DNA from: an uncultured Solirubrobacterales bacterium
GTDB taxonomy: Bacteria; Actinomycetota; Thermoleophilia; Solirubrobacterales; JACPNS01
Assembly (NCBI GenBank): GCA_937128795.1
Contig: CAKZMQ010000007.1
Span: 290,247-354,246, forward strand
Length of the DNA: 64,000 bases
Direction: 5' to 3'
Part shown: in pieces, positions 17,178 to 25,120 of the stretch
Numbering within the stretch: position 1 is the first letter of the stretch
How the letters are laid out: every line of letters begins with the position of its first letter
Program-made: the position numbers and the translations under genes
The notes under the pieces: generated by a model
The model's database searches: none
Told to the model about the DNA's origin: nothing
What the model saw: the letters and a program-made list of their open reading frames with translations, nothing else

Positions 17178-17825
17178 TCAGGCGACGAGCTGGAACTGTT
17201 CGTACGCGGACGACGCGAACGAGCGACGGTGCAACGCCGTTGGCCCGTGTGCCTGGATCGCCTCTCGGTGCGCGGCAGTCGCATAGCCGACGTGCTGGTC
17301 GAAGCCGAACTGCGGATACTTGGCCGAGGCGCGCTGCATGAAGCGGTCGCGCGAGACCTTCGCAACAATCGACGCGGCGGCGATTGCAGCGCTCGTGGCG
17401 TCGCCCTTGACGACGGCCTCGCACGGCTCGTCGAGGCCGAACGGCATATACCCGTCGCTGAGCATCACGTCTCCTGTTCCCGCGACGCGGTCGAGCGCGG
17501 TACCAAGACAGTGAAGGTTGGTGCGATGGAGCCCGTACTCGTCGATATAGGAAGCCGATCGAACGACCACGGCGACCGCTGTCGCGACGCGCGTGATGTC
17601 GCCGAAGAGCGCCTCGCGTCGAGCCGCAGAGAGTTTCTTCGAGTCATTCATGGCTGAGAGCGAGATCAAATCTTCGCGGCTGATCGATTCGTAGTCAAAC
17701 AGCACGCCCGCGGCGACGATTGGGCCGGCGAGGCACCCGCGACCAGCTTCATCGGTACCCGCAACGCGCTTTCCGCGAGCACGATCAAATTCGACTAGCG
17801 GTGATGTTCCTCCCGAACGAGCCAT
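17178..17825 (-). CDS. rnhB: ribonuclease HII
   Basis: A 215-residue RNase HII that would remove RNA primers and single ribonucleotides from DNA. Signature blocks are VAGTDEAGRGCLAGPIVAAG (the DEAGRG motif), MNDSKKLSAARRE, and KGDATSAAIAAASIVAKVSR, with the later catalytic Asp and the GYATAAHREAI region. ATG 17825 follows the signal peptidase genes on the same strand after 112 bases. It is convergent with yraN. Confidence 0.95.
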   Translation of the reverse strand: MARSGGTSPLVEFDRARGKRVAGTDEAGRGCLAGPIVAAGVLFDYESISREDLISLSAMNDSKKLSAARREALFGDITRVATAVAVVVRSASYIDEYGLHRTNLHCLGTALDRVAGTGDVMLSDGYMPFGLDEPCEAVVKGDATSAAIAAASIVAKVSRDRFMQRASAKYPQFGFDQHVGYATAAHREAIQAHGPTALHRRSFASSAYEQFQLVA

Positions 17826-17937
17826 TGGCGGTCAACCTACCGACGGGGTCGGAGGTGATCCGGAGCAACCGGTGCCTTCGAGCGAGCGCCGCGGGCATCC
17901 GAATCTGGGTGGATTCGCCGCGCAGAGCAGCCCCCCG

Positions 17938-18705
17938 CTAGAGACCGCCGATGCGATTTGGTGGCCAGTAGGTCGCGAACGCTTCGCCAATCATGTTCTC
18001 TTTCGGGATCGGCCCCCAAAACCGGCTGTCGTCGCTGTTGTTGCGATTGTCGCCAAGCATGAAGTACATACCTTCGGGGATCTTGATCTCCATCGAGAAA
18101 GTGCAGGTGATTGCGGTCGTGCGCGAATCGTCACAGCTGTCATCGGGATTGATGTACGGCTCGACCAACTCTTTACCGTTGATGTACGCGTGGCCCTTGA
18201 TGATCTTCAGGCGGTCTCCCGGCAATCCGATCACGCGCTTGATGAACGCTTGCGATTGCTTGCCCTCGGTGGCGACCGGACAGGGCATGTAGTCGCCGGA
18301 GAGATCGTCTGGAAGTTCCGAGATCGACGGCAGCGCGACGTACTTCGTTCCGGGAGCCGGTCCGAAAGATTCACCGTTCTGGATGCCGCATTGTTGCGCC
18401 TCGGCGCCCGGCGGCGGGTTGAACACCATCACGTCGCCGCGCTCTGGAGTTCCGAAACGTCCTTCGATGCGATTGGCGAGTACGCGCTGGCCGACGTCAA
18501 GCGTCGGCACCATCGAGGGGCTCGGGATTTTGTACGGCTTCACGAGCAAGTACTGGATCGTGAACGCGAAGGCGATCGCCACCACAACGATCATCGCGGT
18601 TTCGACCGCGGGGCTCATCTGTTTCTTTGGCGACTCTTCAGGCATTTGCGGGCCAGACTTCTTGCTGTTGGGCGCCTTGCGATCGGCAAACAACGGATGC
18701 GACAT
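17938..18705 (-). CDS. lepB: signal peptidase I, second tandem copy
   Basis: A 255-residue type I signal peptidase that cleaves secretory signal peptides outside the membrane. One N-terminal anchor helix spans about 36-54. Catalytic Ser64 is in IPSPSMVPTL and Lys156 in AFIKRVIGLPGDRL. GDNRNNSDDSRFWGPIP closes the site. It is collinear with the copy 6 bases upstream (18712-19434), with the same tail FATYWPPNRIGGL/FMTYWPPNRIGGL, but differs in the anchor and in the beta-domain insert around 107-145, so the two may have different substrates or the pair may be redundant. Confidence 0.93.
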   Translation of the reverse strand: MSHPLFADRKAPNSKKSGPQMPEESPKKQMSPAVETAMIVVVAIAFAFTIQYLLVKPYKIPSPSMVPTLDVGQRVLANRIEGRFGTPERGDVMVFNPPPGAEAQQCGIQNGESFGPAPGTKYVALPSISELPDDLSGDYMPCPVATEGKQSQAFIKRVIGLPGDRLKIIKGHAYINGKELVEPYINPDDSCDDSRTTAITCTFSMEIKIPEGMYFMLGDNRNNSDDSRFWGPIPKENMIGEAFATYWPPNRIGGL

Positions 18706-18711
18706 CTAGAA

Positions 18712-19434
18712 CTAAAGCCCGCCGATGCGATTCGGTGGCCAGTAGGTCATGAAGGCATTGCCGATCAGGTTCTCTTTCGGCACGGGGCCCCAGATCCTGC
18801 TGTCGGCGCTGGCATTGCGATTGTCGCCCATCATGAAATAGCTGTCAGGAGCGATCGTGATGTCCAACGAGTAGGTGCAGTCGCTACTGAAAGACCCCTC
18901 ACGATCGCAGCTGTCCTGCTTGTTCACGTACGGCTCGTCGAGCTGTTTGCCATTGATGTAGACGTGCCCTCGAATCACCTTCAATTCTTCGCCCGGCAGG
19001 CCAACCACGCGTTTAATGAAGGCATCTGAGAACTTTCCGGGTGTGCCCCTCGGGCAGGGCATCTTCGCGGCGAGAAGGTCGTCTCCACCGGATTCGTAGA
19101 TCAGCCCCGGTAGGTACTCCTGCCCGTCACTTACGCCACATTCGCTCGCTTCGGCGCCGGCCGGAGGGTTGAATACGACGACGTCTCCGCGTGACGGAGT
19201 GCCGAAACGCCCCTCGACGCGGTTGACCAGCACGCGCTGGCCGATCTCGAGCGTCGGAACCATCGATTCGCTCGGAATCTTGTACGGCTTGACGACGAAT
19301 GCCTGGATACCGAGCGCAAGTCCGAGGGCAACGGCGACGATTGCCACGAGCTCGATGAACGATTCGCTGTTCGACTTGCGCTTGCCGTCTTCGGGACCGT
19401 AACCGTCCGGTGCGCCGTCGAGCTGATCGTTCAT
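18712..19434 (-). CDS. lepB: signal peptidase I, first tandem copy
   Basis: A 240-residue type I signal peptidase. After a 25-residue cytoplasmic acidic/basic start comes one anchor helix (about 27-48). Catalytic Ser57 is in IPSESMVPTL and Lys141 in AFIKRVVGLPGEEL. GDNRNASADSRIWGPVP is the conserved C-terminal block. It follows rplS by 26 bases, the usual place of lepB in actinobacteria. The next gene downstream is its paralog; both copies keep the full catalytic dyad, so neither looks degenerate. Confidence 0.93.
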   Translation of the reverse strand: MNDQLDGAPDGYGPEDGKRKSNSESFIELVAIVAVALGLALGIQAFVVKPYKIPSESMVPTLEIGQRVLVNRVEGRFGTPSRGDVVVFNPPAGAEASECGVSDGQEYLPGLIYESGGDDLLAAKMPCPRGTPGKFSDAFIKRVVGLPGEELKVIRGHVYINGKQLDEPYVNKQDSCDREGSFSSDCTYSLDITIAPDSYFMMGDNRNASADSRIWGPVPKENLIGNAFMTYWPPNRIGGL

Positions 19435-19460
19435 CTCGGGCTGCCGACCGGCAGGGCGGG

Positions 19461-20204
19461 TCAGCTTGCCGGTTCTTCGGGCTTGGCTTCGGAATCGGAT
19501 TCCGCGTCTGCAGTGGCCTCGGGTTCGGCCGAAGCCTCGTCGGTGGACTCGACCTCGGCCGAGGCGTCCTCAGCAGGTGCTTCCTCGGCAGCTGCTTCCT
19601 CAGCAGGTGCGTCCTCAGCGGGTGCTTCGTCGGCCGGCGCCTCGTCAGCAGGCGCTTCAGTCGACACTACCTCGGCGGTTTCCACATTCTCAGTTTCGTC
19701 AGTGCCATTTACTTCAGCGTCTGTCTCTTCCGCGCCGGTTTCTTCAACGCCGGACTCTTCAACGATTTCCTCCGGTGCGACGACCTCGGCCTCTTCCTGA
19801 GCGCCCTCGGCGTCGAACGCCCCGACTGCTTCGGAATCGAGTGAAGCCTGTTCCTGCGGCGTCCAGGCGCGCTCGCGAACACGCGCGCGCTTGCCGACGC
19901 GGTCGCGCAGGTAGTAGAGCTTGGCGCGGCGCACTTCGCCGCGGGCGGCAACTTCGATCTTCTCGATCTTCGTCGAGTGGACCGGGAACGTACGCTCGAC
20001 ACCGACGCCGAACGACTGCTTCCTGACAGTGAAAGTCTCGCGCACGCCGCTTCCCTGACGCTTGAGCACCACACCCTCGAAGACCTGCGTACGGCGACGC
20101 GTGCCTTCGACGACCTGGAAGTGAACCCGGACGCGGTCGCCCGAGTCGAATGGCGGCACCTGCTGGAGCTGTGCCTTTTCAAGCTTGTCGATGATCGTGC
20201 TCAT
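19461..20204 (-). CDS. rplS: 50S ribosomal protein L19 with long acidic C-terminal tail
   Basis: Residues 1-112 are a complete bL19: [40 protein letters not shown], then [10 protein letters not shown] and [18 protein letters not shown]. Normal L19 ends near here. This protein continues for about 135 residues that are almost entirely Ala, Glu, Asp, Pro, Ser, Thr and Val, with repeated [10 protein letters not shown] units around residues 185-215. The tail should be disordered and strongly negative. Such tails occur on some ribosomal proteins of actinobacteria, but their role is unknown. A terminator-like hairpin lies upstream, so the gene may have its own promoter or be attenuated. Confidence 0.93.
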   Translation of the reverse strand: MSTIIDKLEKAQLQQVPPFDSGDRVRVHFQVVEGTRRRTQVFEGVVLKRQGSGVRETFTVRKQSFGVGVERTFPVHSTKIEKIEVAARGEVRRAKLYYLRDRVGKRARVRERAWTPQEQASLDSEAVGAFDAEGAQEEAEVVAPEEIVEESGVEETGAEETDAEVNGTDETENVETAEVVSTEAPADEAPADEAPAEDAPAEEAAAEEAPAEDASAEVESTDEASAEPEATADAESDSEAKPEEPAS

Positions 20205-20286
20205 GGGAAACTTTCTGAAACTGCAGAGAAATTGGGCGAGACGTACTACTGGTCGTTCTTACTGGCCTGAAGGCCGAATGGCAAAC

Positions 20287-20313
20287 AAAAAAATGCACGA
20301 GCCGTGCTCGTGC
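20287..20313 (-). terminator. intrinsic terminator or attenuator between trmD and rplS
   Basis: On the minus strand a perfect 8 bp stem (GCACGAGC/GCTCGTGC, 20295-20302 with 20306-20313) with a 3-base loop is followed after one base by seven T. It sits 45 bases past the trmD stop and about 80 bases before the rplS start, in a 153 bp gap. Confidence 0.8.
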
Positions 20314-20357
20314 CGCAGGCGCAGGCGAAAACTGGCCTGTGCGCGCTGCAATGGTAG

Positions 20358-21047
20358 CTAATCCGACTTTTCTCGCTGGTTGCGTCGCGATTCGCTCTGC
20401 GCCCGCCGCCACGACTCGATTTCGCCGTGATTGCCTGATACCAACACCTCCGGTATGCCCCATCCGCGAAACTCCGCCGGCCTGGTGTAGTGGGGATACT
20501 CCGGTGCGCCGTCGAGCGCCTGGCTGAACGACTCCTCCAAGGCGCTGCGTTCGTCGCCGTGTGCTTCTGGCAGTTTCCGGGTGACGGCATCGATGACGAC
20601 CATCGCGGCCAGTTCGCCGCCCGAAAGCACGTAGTCGCCGATCGAGATCACGTCGGTCGCAAAATGATCATGTACGCGCTGATCGAAACCCTCGTATCGA
20701 CCGCAGAGCAAGGTCATAGCCGGCTCCGAAGCAAGCTCGGTGGCCAGCGAATCGGTCAGCGGCCGACCGGTCGGTGACAGCACGACGACGCGGCGCTCCT
20801 GCACAAGTTCGACCGGATCCTGCTCGTAGCGCGCGCGAAGCGCCGCCTCGACCACATCGACACGGATCACCATTCCCGCGCCGCCGCCGTACGGGGTGTC
20901 GTCCACGCGGTTGTTGGCGATCGGCGTGGTGGCGCGCATGTCGACGGTCTCCAGTGAGAGACCGGTGTCGATCAGATTCTTGATGTGCCGCTGCTCGCGA
21001 AACCATTCGAACCACTCTGGAAACAGCGTGAAGACGTCGATCTGCAT
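20358..21047 (-). CDS. trmD: tRNA (guanine-N1)-methyltransferase
   Basis: A 229-residue SPOUT-class enzyme that methylates G37 of tRNAs to prevent frameshifting. It starts MQIDVFTLFPEWF. The SAM-binding knot is VVVLSPTGRPLTDSLA, LLCGRYEGFDQRVHDHF and YVLSGGELAAMVVIDAVTRK. The substrate-binding TPYGGGAGMVIR loop is present. It follows rimM by 5 bases in the standard rpsP-khpA-rimM-trmD operon. The C-terminus is rich in Arg and Ser. A terminator-like hairpin follows. Confidence 0.96.
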   Translation of the reverse strand: MQIDVFTLFPEWFEWFREQRHIKNLIDTGLSLETVDMRATTPIANNRVDDTPYGGGAGMVIRVDVVEAALRARYEQDPVELVQERRVVVLSPTGRPLTDSLATELASEPAMTLLCGRYEGFDQRVHDHFATDVISIGDYVLSGGELAAMVVIDAVTRKLPEAHGDERSALEESFSQALDGAPEYPHYTRPAEFRGWGIPEVLVSGNHGEIESWRRAQSESRRNQREKSD

Positions 21048-21052
21048 GACCC

Positions 21053-21574
21053 TCAGCCTAGATCGAGAAACTCAACGTGGACTGTCACGCGCCCCGCGTC
21101 AGGATCTATCGACAGGATTGCGTCTTCCACCATCGGCACGAGCAACTCCTCGCCCTCGCCTTCGCCCGGCGATACCGCGAGCAGATCTACCGATGGTGCG
21201 TTCACAAGCCGATCGACGACTCCCAACTGGTCGCCACCCGCCGACACAACGACCAAACCAACGAGATCCTTCGCATACCACTCGCCCTCACCAAGCGGGG
21301 TGAGATTCTCACGGCGCGCAAAGACGGACATTCCCCGCATCCGTCCGATCTCTTCGCGGTCGGAAATCTCGGTCAACGCGATCAATGGCCGTTCGTCGGT
21401 TCCGCCGCGCGAGGCGAGCGAGTATGGGCTCCCGTCGACCACGAGCTCAAGACCCGCGACCAACGCAGGCGCGTCGATCGAACCCTCCAAATAGAAACCG
21501 CCGCGCACGCCATGGGGCTTGCCGATCCGGCCGATCTCGATCAGGTCAGCCTGGTCCGCGTCGGAACCGGCCAT
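21053..21574 (-). CDS. rimM: ribosome maturation factor RimM
   Basis: A 173-residue 16S processing factor that binds ribosomal protein S19. The N-terminal RimM barrel has IEIGRIGKPHGVRGGFYLEG, and the PRC-barrel C-terminal half has EWYAKDLVGLVVV and GEELLVPMVEDAILSID. Length matches the family. It lies between khpA and trmD with gaps of 14 and 5 bases, the usual order. Confidence 0.94.
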   Translation of the reverse strand: MAGSDADQADLIEIGRIGKPHGVRGGFYLEGSIDAPALVAGLELVVDGSPYSLASRGGTDERPLIALTEISDREEIGRMRGMSVFARRENLTPLGEGEWYAKDLVGLVVVSAGGDQLGVVDRLVNAPSVDLLAVSPGEGEGEELLVPMVEDAILSIDPDAGRVTVHVEFLDLG

Positions 21575-21588
21575 CGCGGTGCCCAGAT

Positions 21589-21948
21589 TCAGTCGACGAG
21601 GTCGACAACGACTTTGCGGCCGCGTGCCTCGGTGTGTGCGCGAACGATCTGTCGAAGTGCGTTGATCGTGCGACCGCCGCGTCCGATCACCTTGCCGGCT
21701 TCATCCTCGGCGACACGCAGTTCGAGGGTGACGGAACCATCCGACTCGTCGAAGCCTTCGACTGTCACTTCTTCGGGCTTGTCGACGAGACCCTTGACAA
21801 GGCGTTCAAGCAGATCCTCCATCATCGGCGCATCCGAGTCCGCGGCGCCGCCGGTCACGTCATCGGCGGAGTCAGCCGTCGCCTCGTCCGAAAGGCTGGC
21901 CTCTTCGGGCTGCTCGGCCTCGTCGGGAAGTTGGGACTCGTCGGACAT
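21589..21948 (-). CDS. khpA: KH-domain RNA-binding protein KhpA, with acidic N-terminal extension
   Basis: A 119-residue protein from ATG 21948. Residues 43-119 form one KH domain: MEDLLERLVKGLVDKPEEV, then the GxxG loop KVIGRGGRTINALRQIVRAH and GRKVVVDLVD. KhpA works with KhpB in other bacteria as a global RNA chaperone. The first 41 residues are highly acidic and disordered. If the real start is the paired ATG at 21825/21822, the protein would be the ordinary 77-78-residue form. Neither start shows a clear ribosome site. Confidence 0.9.
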   Translation of the reverse strand: MSDESQLPDEAEQPEEASLSDEATADSADDVTGGAADSDAPMMEDLLERLVKGLVDKPEEVTVEGFDESDGSVTLELRVAEDEAGKVIGRGGRTINALRQIVRAHTEARGRKVVVDLVD

Positions 21949-21957
21949 CGAAGAGTG

Positions 21958-22239
21958 TTACTTGGCGGCGACTGCGGCGCCGTCGGTGGGCCGCCCGTCG
22001 GCACCAAGGCTCTGAGCCTTCATCAGGTTGAGAACGGAGTCGGTCGGGCGTGCGCCCTTCTCGATCCAGTGCTCCAGGCGGTCCTGCTTCAACGTGATCG
22101 TCGAAGGGTCCGTCTGCGGGTTGTAGGTGCCGACGTTCTCGATCACGCGACCATCGCGCGGGGACGTTTTGTCCGCCACGACGACTCGCCAGATCGGGTT
22201 CTTCTTGCTACCCACTCGTGTAAGTCTGATGCGTACCAC
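21958..22239 (-). CDS. rpsP: 30S ribosomal protein S16
   Basis: A 93-residue bS16 starting at GTG 22239: MVRIRLTRVGSKKNPIWRVV, DKTSPRDGRVIENVGTYNP and LKQDRLEHWIEKGARPTDSV are all standard. The short Gly/Ala tail is variable in actinobacteria. It lies between ffh and khpA in the conserved operon. Confidence 0.96.
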   Translation of the reverse strand: MVRIRLTRVGSKKNPIWRVVVADKTSPRDGRVIENVGTYNPQTDPSTITLKQDRLEHWIEKGARPTDSVLNLMKAQSLGADGRPTDGAAVAAK

Positions 22240-22271
22240 GGGGGTGAGAGTACCAGCCAGTTTCAGGCTTT

Positions 22272-23624
22272 CTAGCGACCGCCGAGCATCTGCGAGATGT
22301 CCGGCATGCCCTTCCCGCCCTTGGCAGTCATCCGTTTCATCATCTTCTTCATTTCGGCGAACTGCTTGATCAGCTTGTTCACCTGCTGCACGCTTGTGCC
22401 CGACCCCGCCGCAATCCGCTTGCGGCGCTTGCCGTTGATGATCTTCGGGTTGCTGCGCTCCTTCGGCGTCATCGACAGCACAATCGCCTGGATGCGATCG
22501 AGCTCGCGTTCGTCGATGTTGACGTTCTTCAAGGCTTTTTTGTCGATTCCGGGCATCATGCCGAGGATGCTCGAGAGCGACCCCATCTTTCGCATCATCT
22601 TCATCTGGTCGAGAAAGTCGTCGAACGTGAACTCGTTTTTCCGCATCTTGCGCTCCATCTCGAGCGCCTGGTCTTCGTCTATCTCGCGTTCGGCCTTTTC
22701 GATCAGCGTCATCACGTCGCCCATGCCGAGAATGCGGTCGGCCATACGATCTGCGTGGAAGACCTCGAAGGCGTCGAGCTTTTCGCCGACGGAGGCGTAC
22801 ATGATCGGCTTGCCGGTAACTGCCTTGATCGACAGCGCCGCACCACCTCGGGCGTCGCCGTCGAGCTTGGTCATGATCACGCCGTCGAAGTTGGCAGTTT
22901 CGGCGAACTGCTCGGCGACGTTGACCGCGTCCTGACCGGTCATCGCGTCAACAACAAGCAGGACGTTGTGCGGCTTGATCTCCTTGCGGATCTTGCCGAG
23001 CTCCTCCATCAAGTCGCTGTCGACGTGCAGGCGACCGGCGGTGTCGACAATCAGGACGTCGTCGAGATTCTGAATCGACTGGTCGACCGCCCACTTGGCG
23101 ATCTTCACCGGATCCGCATCCGCGCCCTGTTCGTAGACGTTGGCCCCCACCTGACCGCCCACGACCTTCAGCTGGTCGATCGCGGCCGGGCGATATACGT
23201 CACAGGCGGCGATTCCGACCTTTTTGCCCTGACCCTTGAGCATCAACGCGAGCTTGCCGCAGTTGGTCGTCTTACCCGAACCCTGGAGGCCGGCCATCAG
23301 GATGATCGTCGGCGCGCTCTGCGAAAAAACGATCTCGCGCGCAGTGCTGGATCCCTTTTGCCCGCCCATCAAGGCAGTCAACTCTTCGTTGACGATCTTG
23401 ACGACCTGTTGACCCGGATTCAGTGCGGTAAGTACATCCTGGCCAAGTGCGCGGGCCTTGACGGTCGCTGTGAACTCCTTGACGACCCTGAAGTTGACGT
23501 CGGCTTCGAGCAACGCGAGACGGATGTCACGCATCGCCTTGTTGACGTCGTCCTCGGTCAGCTTGCCGTGCGAGCGAACGTCGGCAAGCGTCTCCTGCAG
23601 TCGATCTGAAAGTGCTTCAAACAT
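22272..23624 (-). CDS. ffh: signal recognition particle GTPase Ffh (SRP54)
   Basis: A 450-residue SRP protein that carries ribosomes with signal-anchor sequences to the membrane together with FtsY. The N domain (1-90) is followed by the G domain with GLQGSGKTTNCGKLALML, CDVYRPAAIDQL, DTAGRLHVDSDLMEEL and TKLDGDARGGAALSI. The Met-rich M domain (300-450) ends KMMKRMTAKGGKGMPDISQM. The SRP RNA gene itself was not found in the window. It is first in the operon to rpsP and trmD. Confidence 0.96.
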   Translation of the reverse strand: MFEALSDRLQETLADVRSHGKLTEDDVNKAMRDIRLALLEADVNFRVVKEFTATVKARALGQDVLTALNPGQQVVKIVNEELTALMGGQKGSSTAREIVFSQSAPTIILMAGLQGSGKTTNCGKLALMLKGQGKKVGIAACDVYRPAAIDQLKVVGGQVGANVYEQGADADPVKIAKWAVDQSIQNLDDVLIVDTAGRLHVDSDLMEELGKIRKEIKPHNVLLVVDAMTGQDAVNVAEQFAETANFDGVIMTKLDGDARGGAALSIKAVTGKPIMYASVGEKLDAFEVFHADRMADRILGMGDVMTLIEKAEREIDEDQALEMERKMRKNEFTFDDFLDQMKMMRKMGSLSSILGMMPGIDKKALKNVNIDERELDRIQAIVLSMTPKERSNPKIINGKRRKRIAAGSGTSVQQVNKLIKQFAEMKKMMKRMTAKGGKGMPDISQMLGGR

Positions 23625-23675
23625 GCGGCGCTGACGTTAGCGGCGCAGAACGGAGTTGCCTCCGGCGTCAGGCGT

Positions 23676-24572
23676 TCAGGATCCCGAGGGCCTTCCGCTG
23701 CCCTTGCCGTCGTCCAGATGCCCGAGTCGCTCTGAAATGCCACTGAGCACCTGTGTGAACTCGCCCGGGATGATCCAGGTCGACTGGGTCTCGCTGTTGG
23801 CCAGTGCCTCGAGCGCTTCGACGTATTTGTACGTCACCAGCGGCAGGTCAGGGTTACCGGCATGGATCGCGTCGAAGACGGCTTGGATCGCCTGCGCCTC
23901 ACCCTCGGCTTCAAGAATTTGCGCCTGGCGATCACCTTCCGCAGTGAGGATCGCGGCCTGCTTCTGACCTTCTGCAGTGAGGATCTGCGACTGCTTGACG
24001 CCTTCTGCAGTGAGAATCGCGGCGCGACGGTCGCGCTCTGCGCGCATCTGTTTTTCCATCGCCTCTTGGATCGTTGTCGGCGGGTCGATCGCCTTGAGTT
24101 CGACGCGATTAACTCGGACGCCCCATTTGCCGGTCGCCTCGTCGAGCACGATGCGAAGCTGATTGTTGATCTCATCGCGGCTGGTCAGCGCCTTTTCGAG
24201 TGTCAGTCCGCCGATCACGTTTCGCAGCGTCGTGGTCGTCAGTTGCTCGATCGCCTGCAGGTGATTGGCAATTTCGTAAGTCACGGCGCGCGCGTCGTTG
24301 ATCGTGTAGTAGAGCACCGAGTCGATCTGCACGACGACGTTGTCCTCTGTGATCACCGGCTGCGGCGCAAAACTGACGACCTGCTCGCGCATGTCGATCA
24401 GCGGGCGAAGACGATCCACGAACGGGACGAGCAGTGCGAGACCCGGCGAGAGCGTGCGGCTGTAGCGGCCAAGCCGCTCGACCACTCCTGCCTTCGACTG
24501 CGGAACGATGCGAACCGCTCGAATCCCGACGAGAACGACGAACACACCAAAAATGATCAGTACGACTGTCAT
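23676..24572 (-). CDS. SPFH/band-7 membrane protein (QmcA/stomatin-like)
   Basis: A 298-residue stomatin-like protein with an N-terminal membrane helix (VVLIIFGVFVVLVGIRAV) and an SPFH domain (about 25-180) with GVVERLGRYSRTLSPGLALL and LRNVIGGLTLEKALTSRDEI. After it lies an amphipathic coil with four 11-residue repeats of the form ILTAEGxxQxx (residues 186-229). The family forms oligomeric membrane microdomains and often regulates proteases. The upstream NfeD gene overlaps its ATG as ATGA, and SPFH-NfeD pairs are a conserved unit. Confidence 0.92.
   Translation of the reverse strand: MTVVLIIFGVFVVLVGIRAVRIVPQSKAGVVERLGRYSRTLSPGLALLVPFVDRLRPLIDMREQVVSFAPQPVITEDNVVVQIDSVLYYTINDARAVTYEIANHLQAIEQLTTTTLRNVIGGLTLEKALTSRDEINNQLRIVLDEATGKWGVRVNRVELKAIDPPTTIQEAMEKQMRAERDRRAAILTAEGVKQSQILTAEGQKQAAILTAEGDRQAQILEAEGEAQAIQAVFDAIHAGNPDLPLVTYKYVEALEALANSETQSTWIIPGEFTQVLSGISERLGHLDDGKGSGRPSGS
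23886..24017 (-). repeat. four tandem 33 bp repeats within the SPFH gene
   Basis: The segment codes for four imperfect 11-residue units (ILTAEGxxQxx) of the SPFH coiled coil. At the DNA level CTTCTGCAGTGAG recurs with a 33 bp period. The repeats keep frame and belong to the protein. Confidence 0.75.
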
Positions 24573-25033
24573 GCATCTGCTCCTTCGGAGGGATTGGTTG
24601 AGAGCGGTTCCACCACGACCGTTGCGCCGGCCACCTTGACGACTCGAACGTGCTCGTTGGCGGGGATGGATGCGATCGAATCGACGGGTCTGGCCGTCCA
24701 GTTATCTGATTCGAAGCGTACGAGTCCCAGCTTGTCGTGCGTCAGTTCCTCGAGGACGAAGGCTTCTTTGCCGATCAACGCATCGACGTTCGACACGAGC
24801 TCGGGATCGCCGCGGCGATATTTCTCTGCCACCGGGCGGAGTGCGAACATCGACGCCACGCCGAGTACGACGAAAACCGCCATTTGCAGCTCTACCGATC
24901 CGCCGAGCGCTGCTACCACTGCGGCGACGATCGCCGCGAGCGAGAGCGGTCCGAAAATGAACACCGTGAAGACGGCGAGTTCGATACCGGCCAGGATGAC
25001 GGCGGCGATTATCCAGTAGATCCAGTCGGCCAT
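24569..25033 (-). CDS. NfeD-like membrane protein
   Basis: A 154-residue NfeD protein. Two or three N-terminal helices (about 3-60; WIYWIIAAVILAGIELAVFT and SLAAIVAAVVAALGG) precede an OB-fold domain with ALIGKEAFVLEEL, LVRFESDNWTARPVDSIASI and VRVVKVAGATVVVE. This short form lacks the ClpP-like protease domain of long NfeD. It is coupled to the SPFH gene by ATGA and probably anchors or partners it. Confidence 0.9.
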   Translation of the reverse strand: MADWIYWIIAAVILAGIELAVFTVFIFGPLSLAAIVAAVVAALGGSVELQMAVFVVLGVASMFALRPVAEKYRRGDPELVSNVDALIGKEAFVLEELTHDKLGLVRFESDNWTARPVDSIASIPANEHVRVVKVAGATVVVEPLSTNPSEGADA

Positions 25034-25120
25034 GTAGTGATTATTTAGCAGGGTCCGGCGGAGCGACAGGCGGAGAACAGGCGATCGGTTCGACCGCGGA
25101 CGACCGAATTCACTCGAAAA

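Noticed and set aside
17872..19029. 385-codon plus-strand open frame across the signal peptidases
   Set aside because: It mirrors the duplicated lepB genes on the other strand and has no recognisable motif.
19461..19868. Repetitive DNA in rplS as a possible CRISPR or minisatellite
   Set aside because: Repeats are short, keep the reading frame, and encode the acidic tail; there are no regular spacers.
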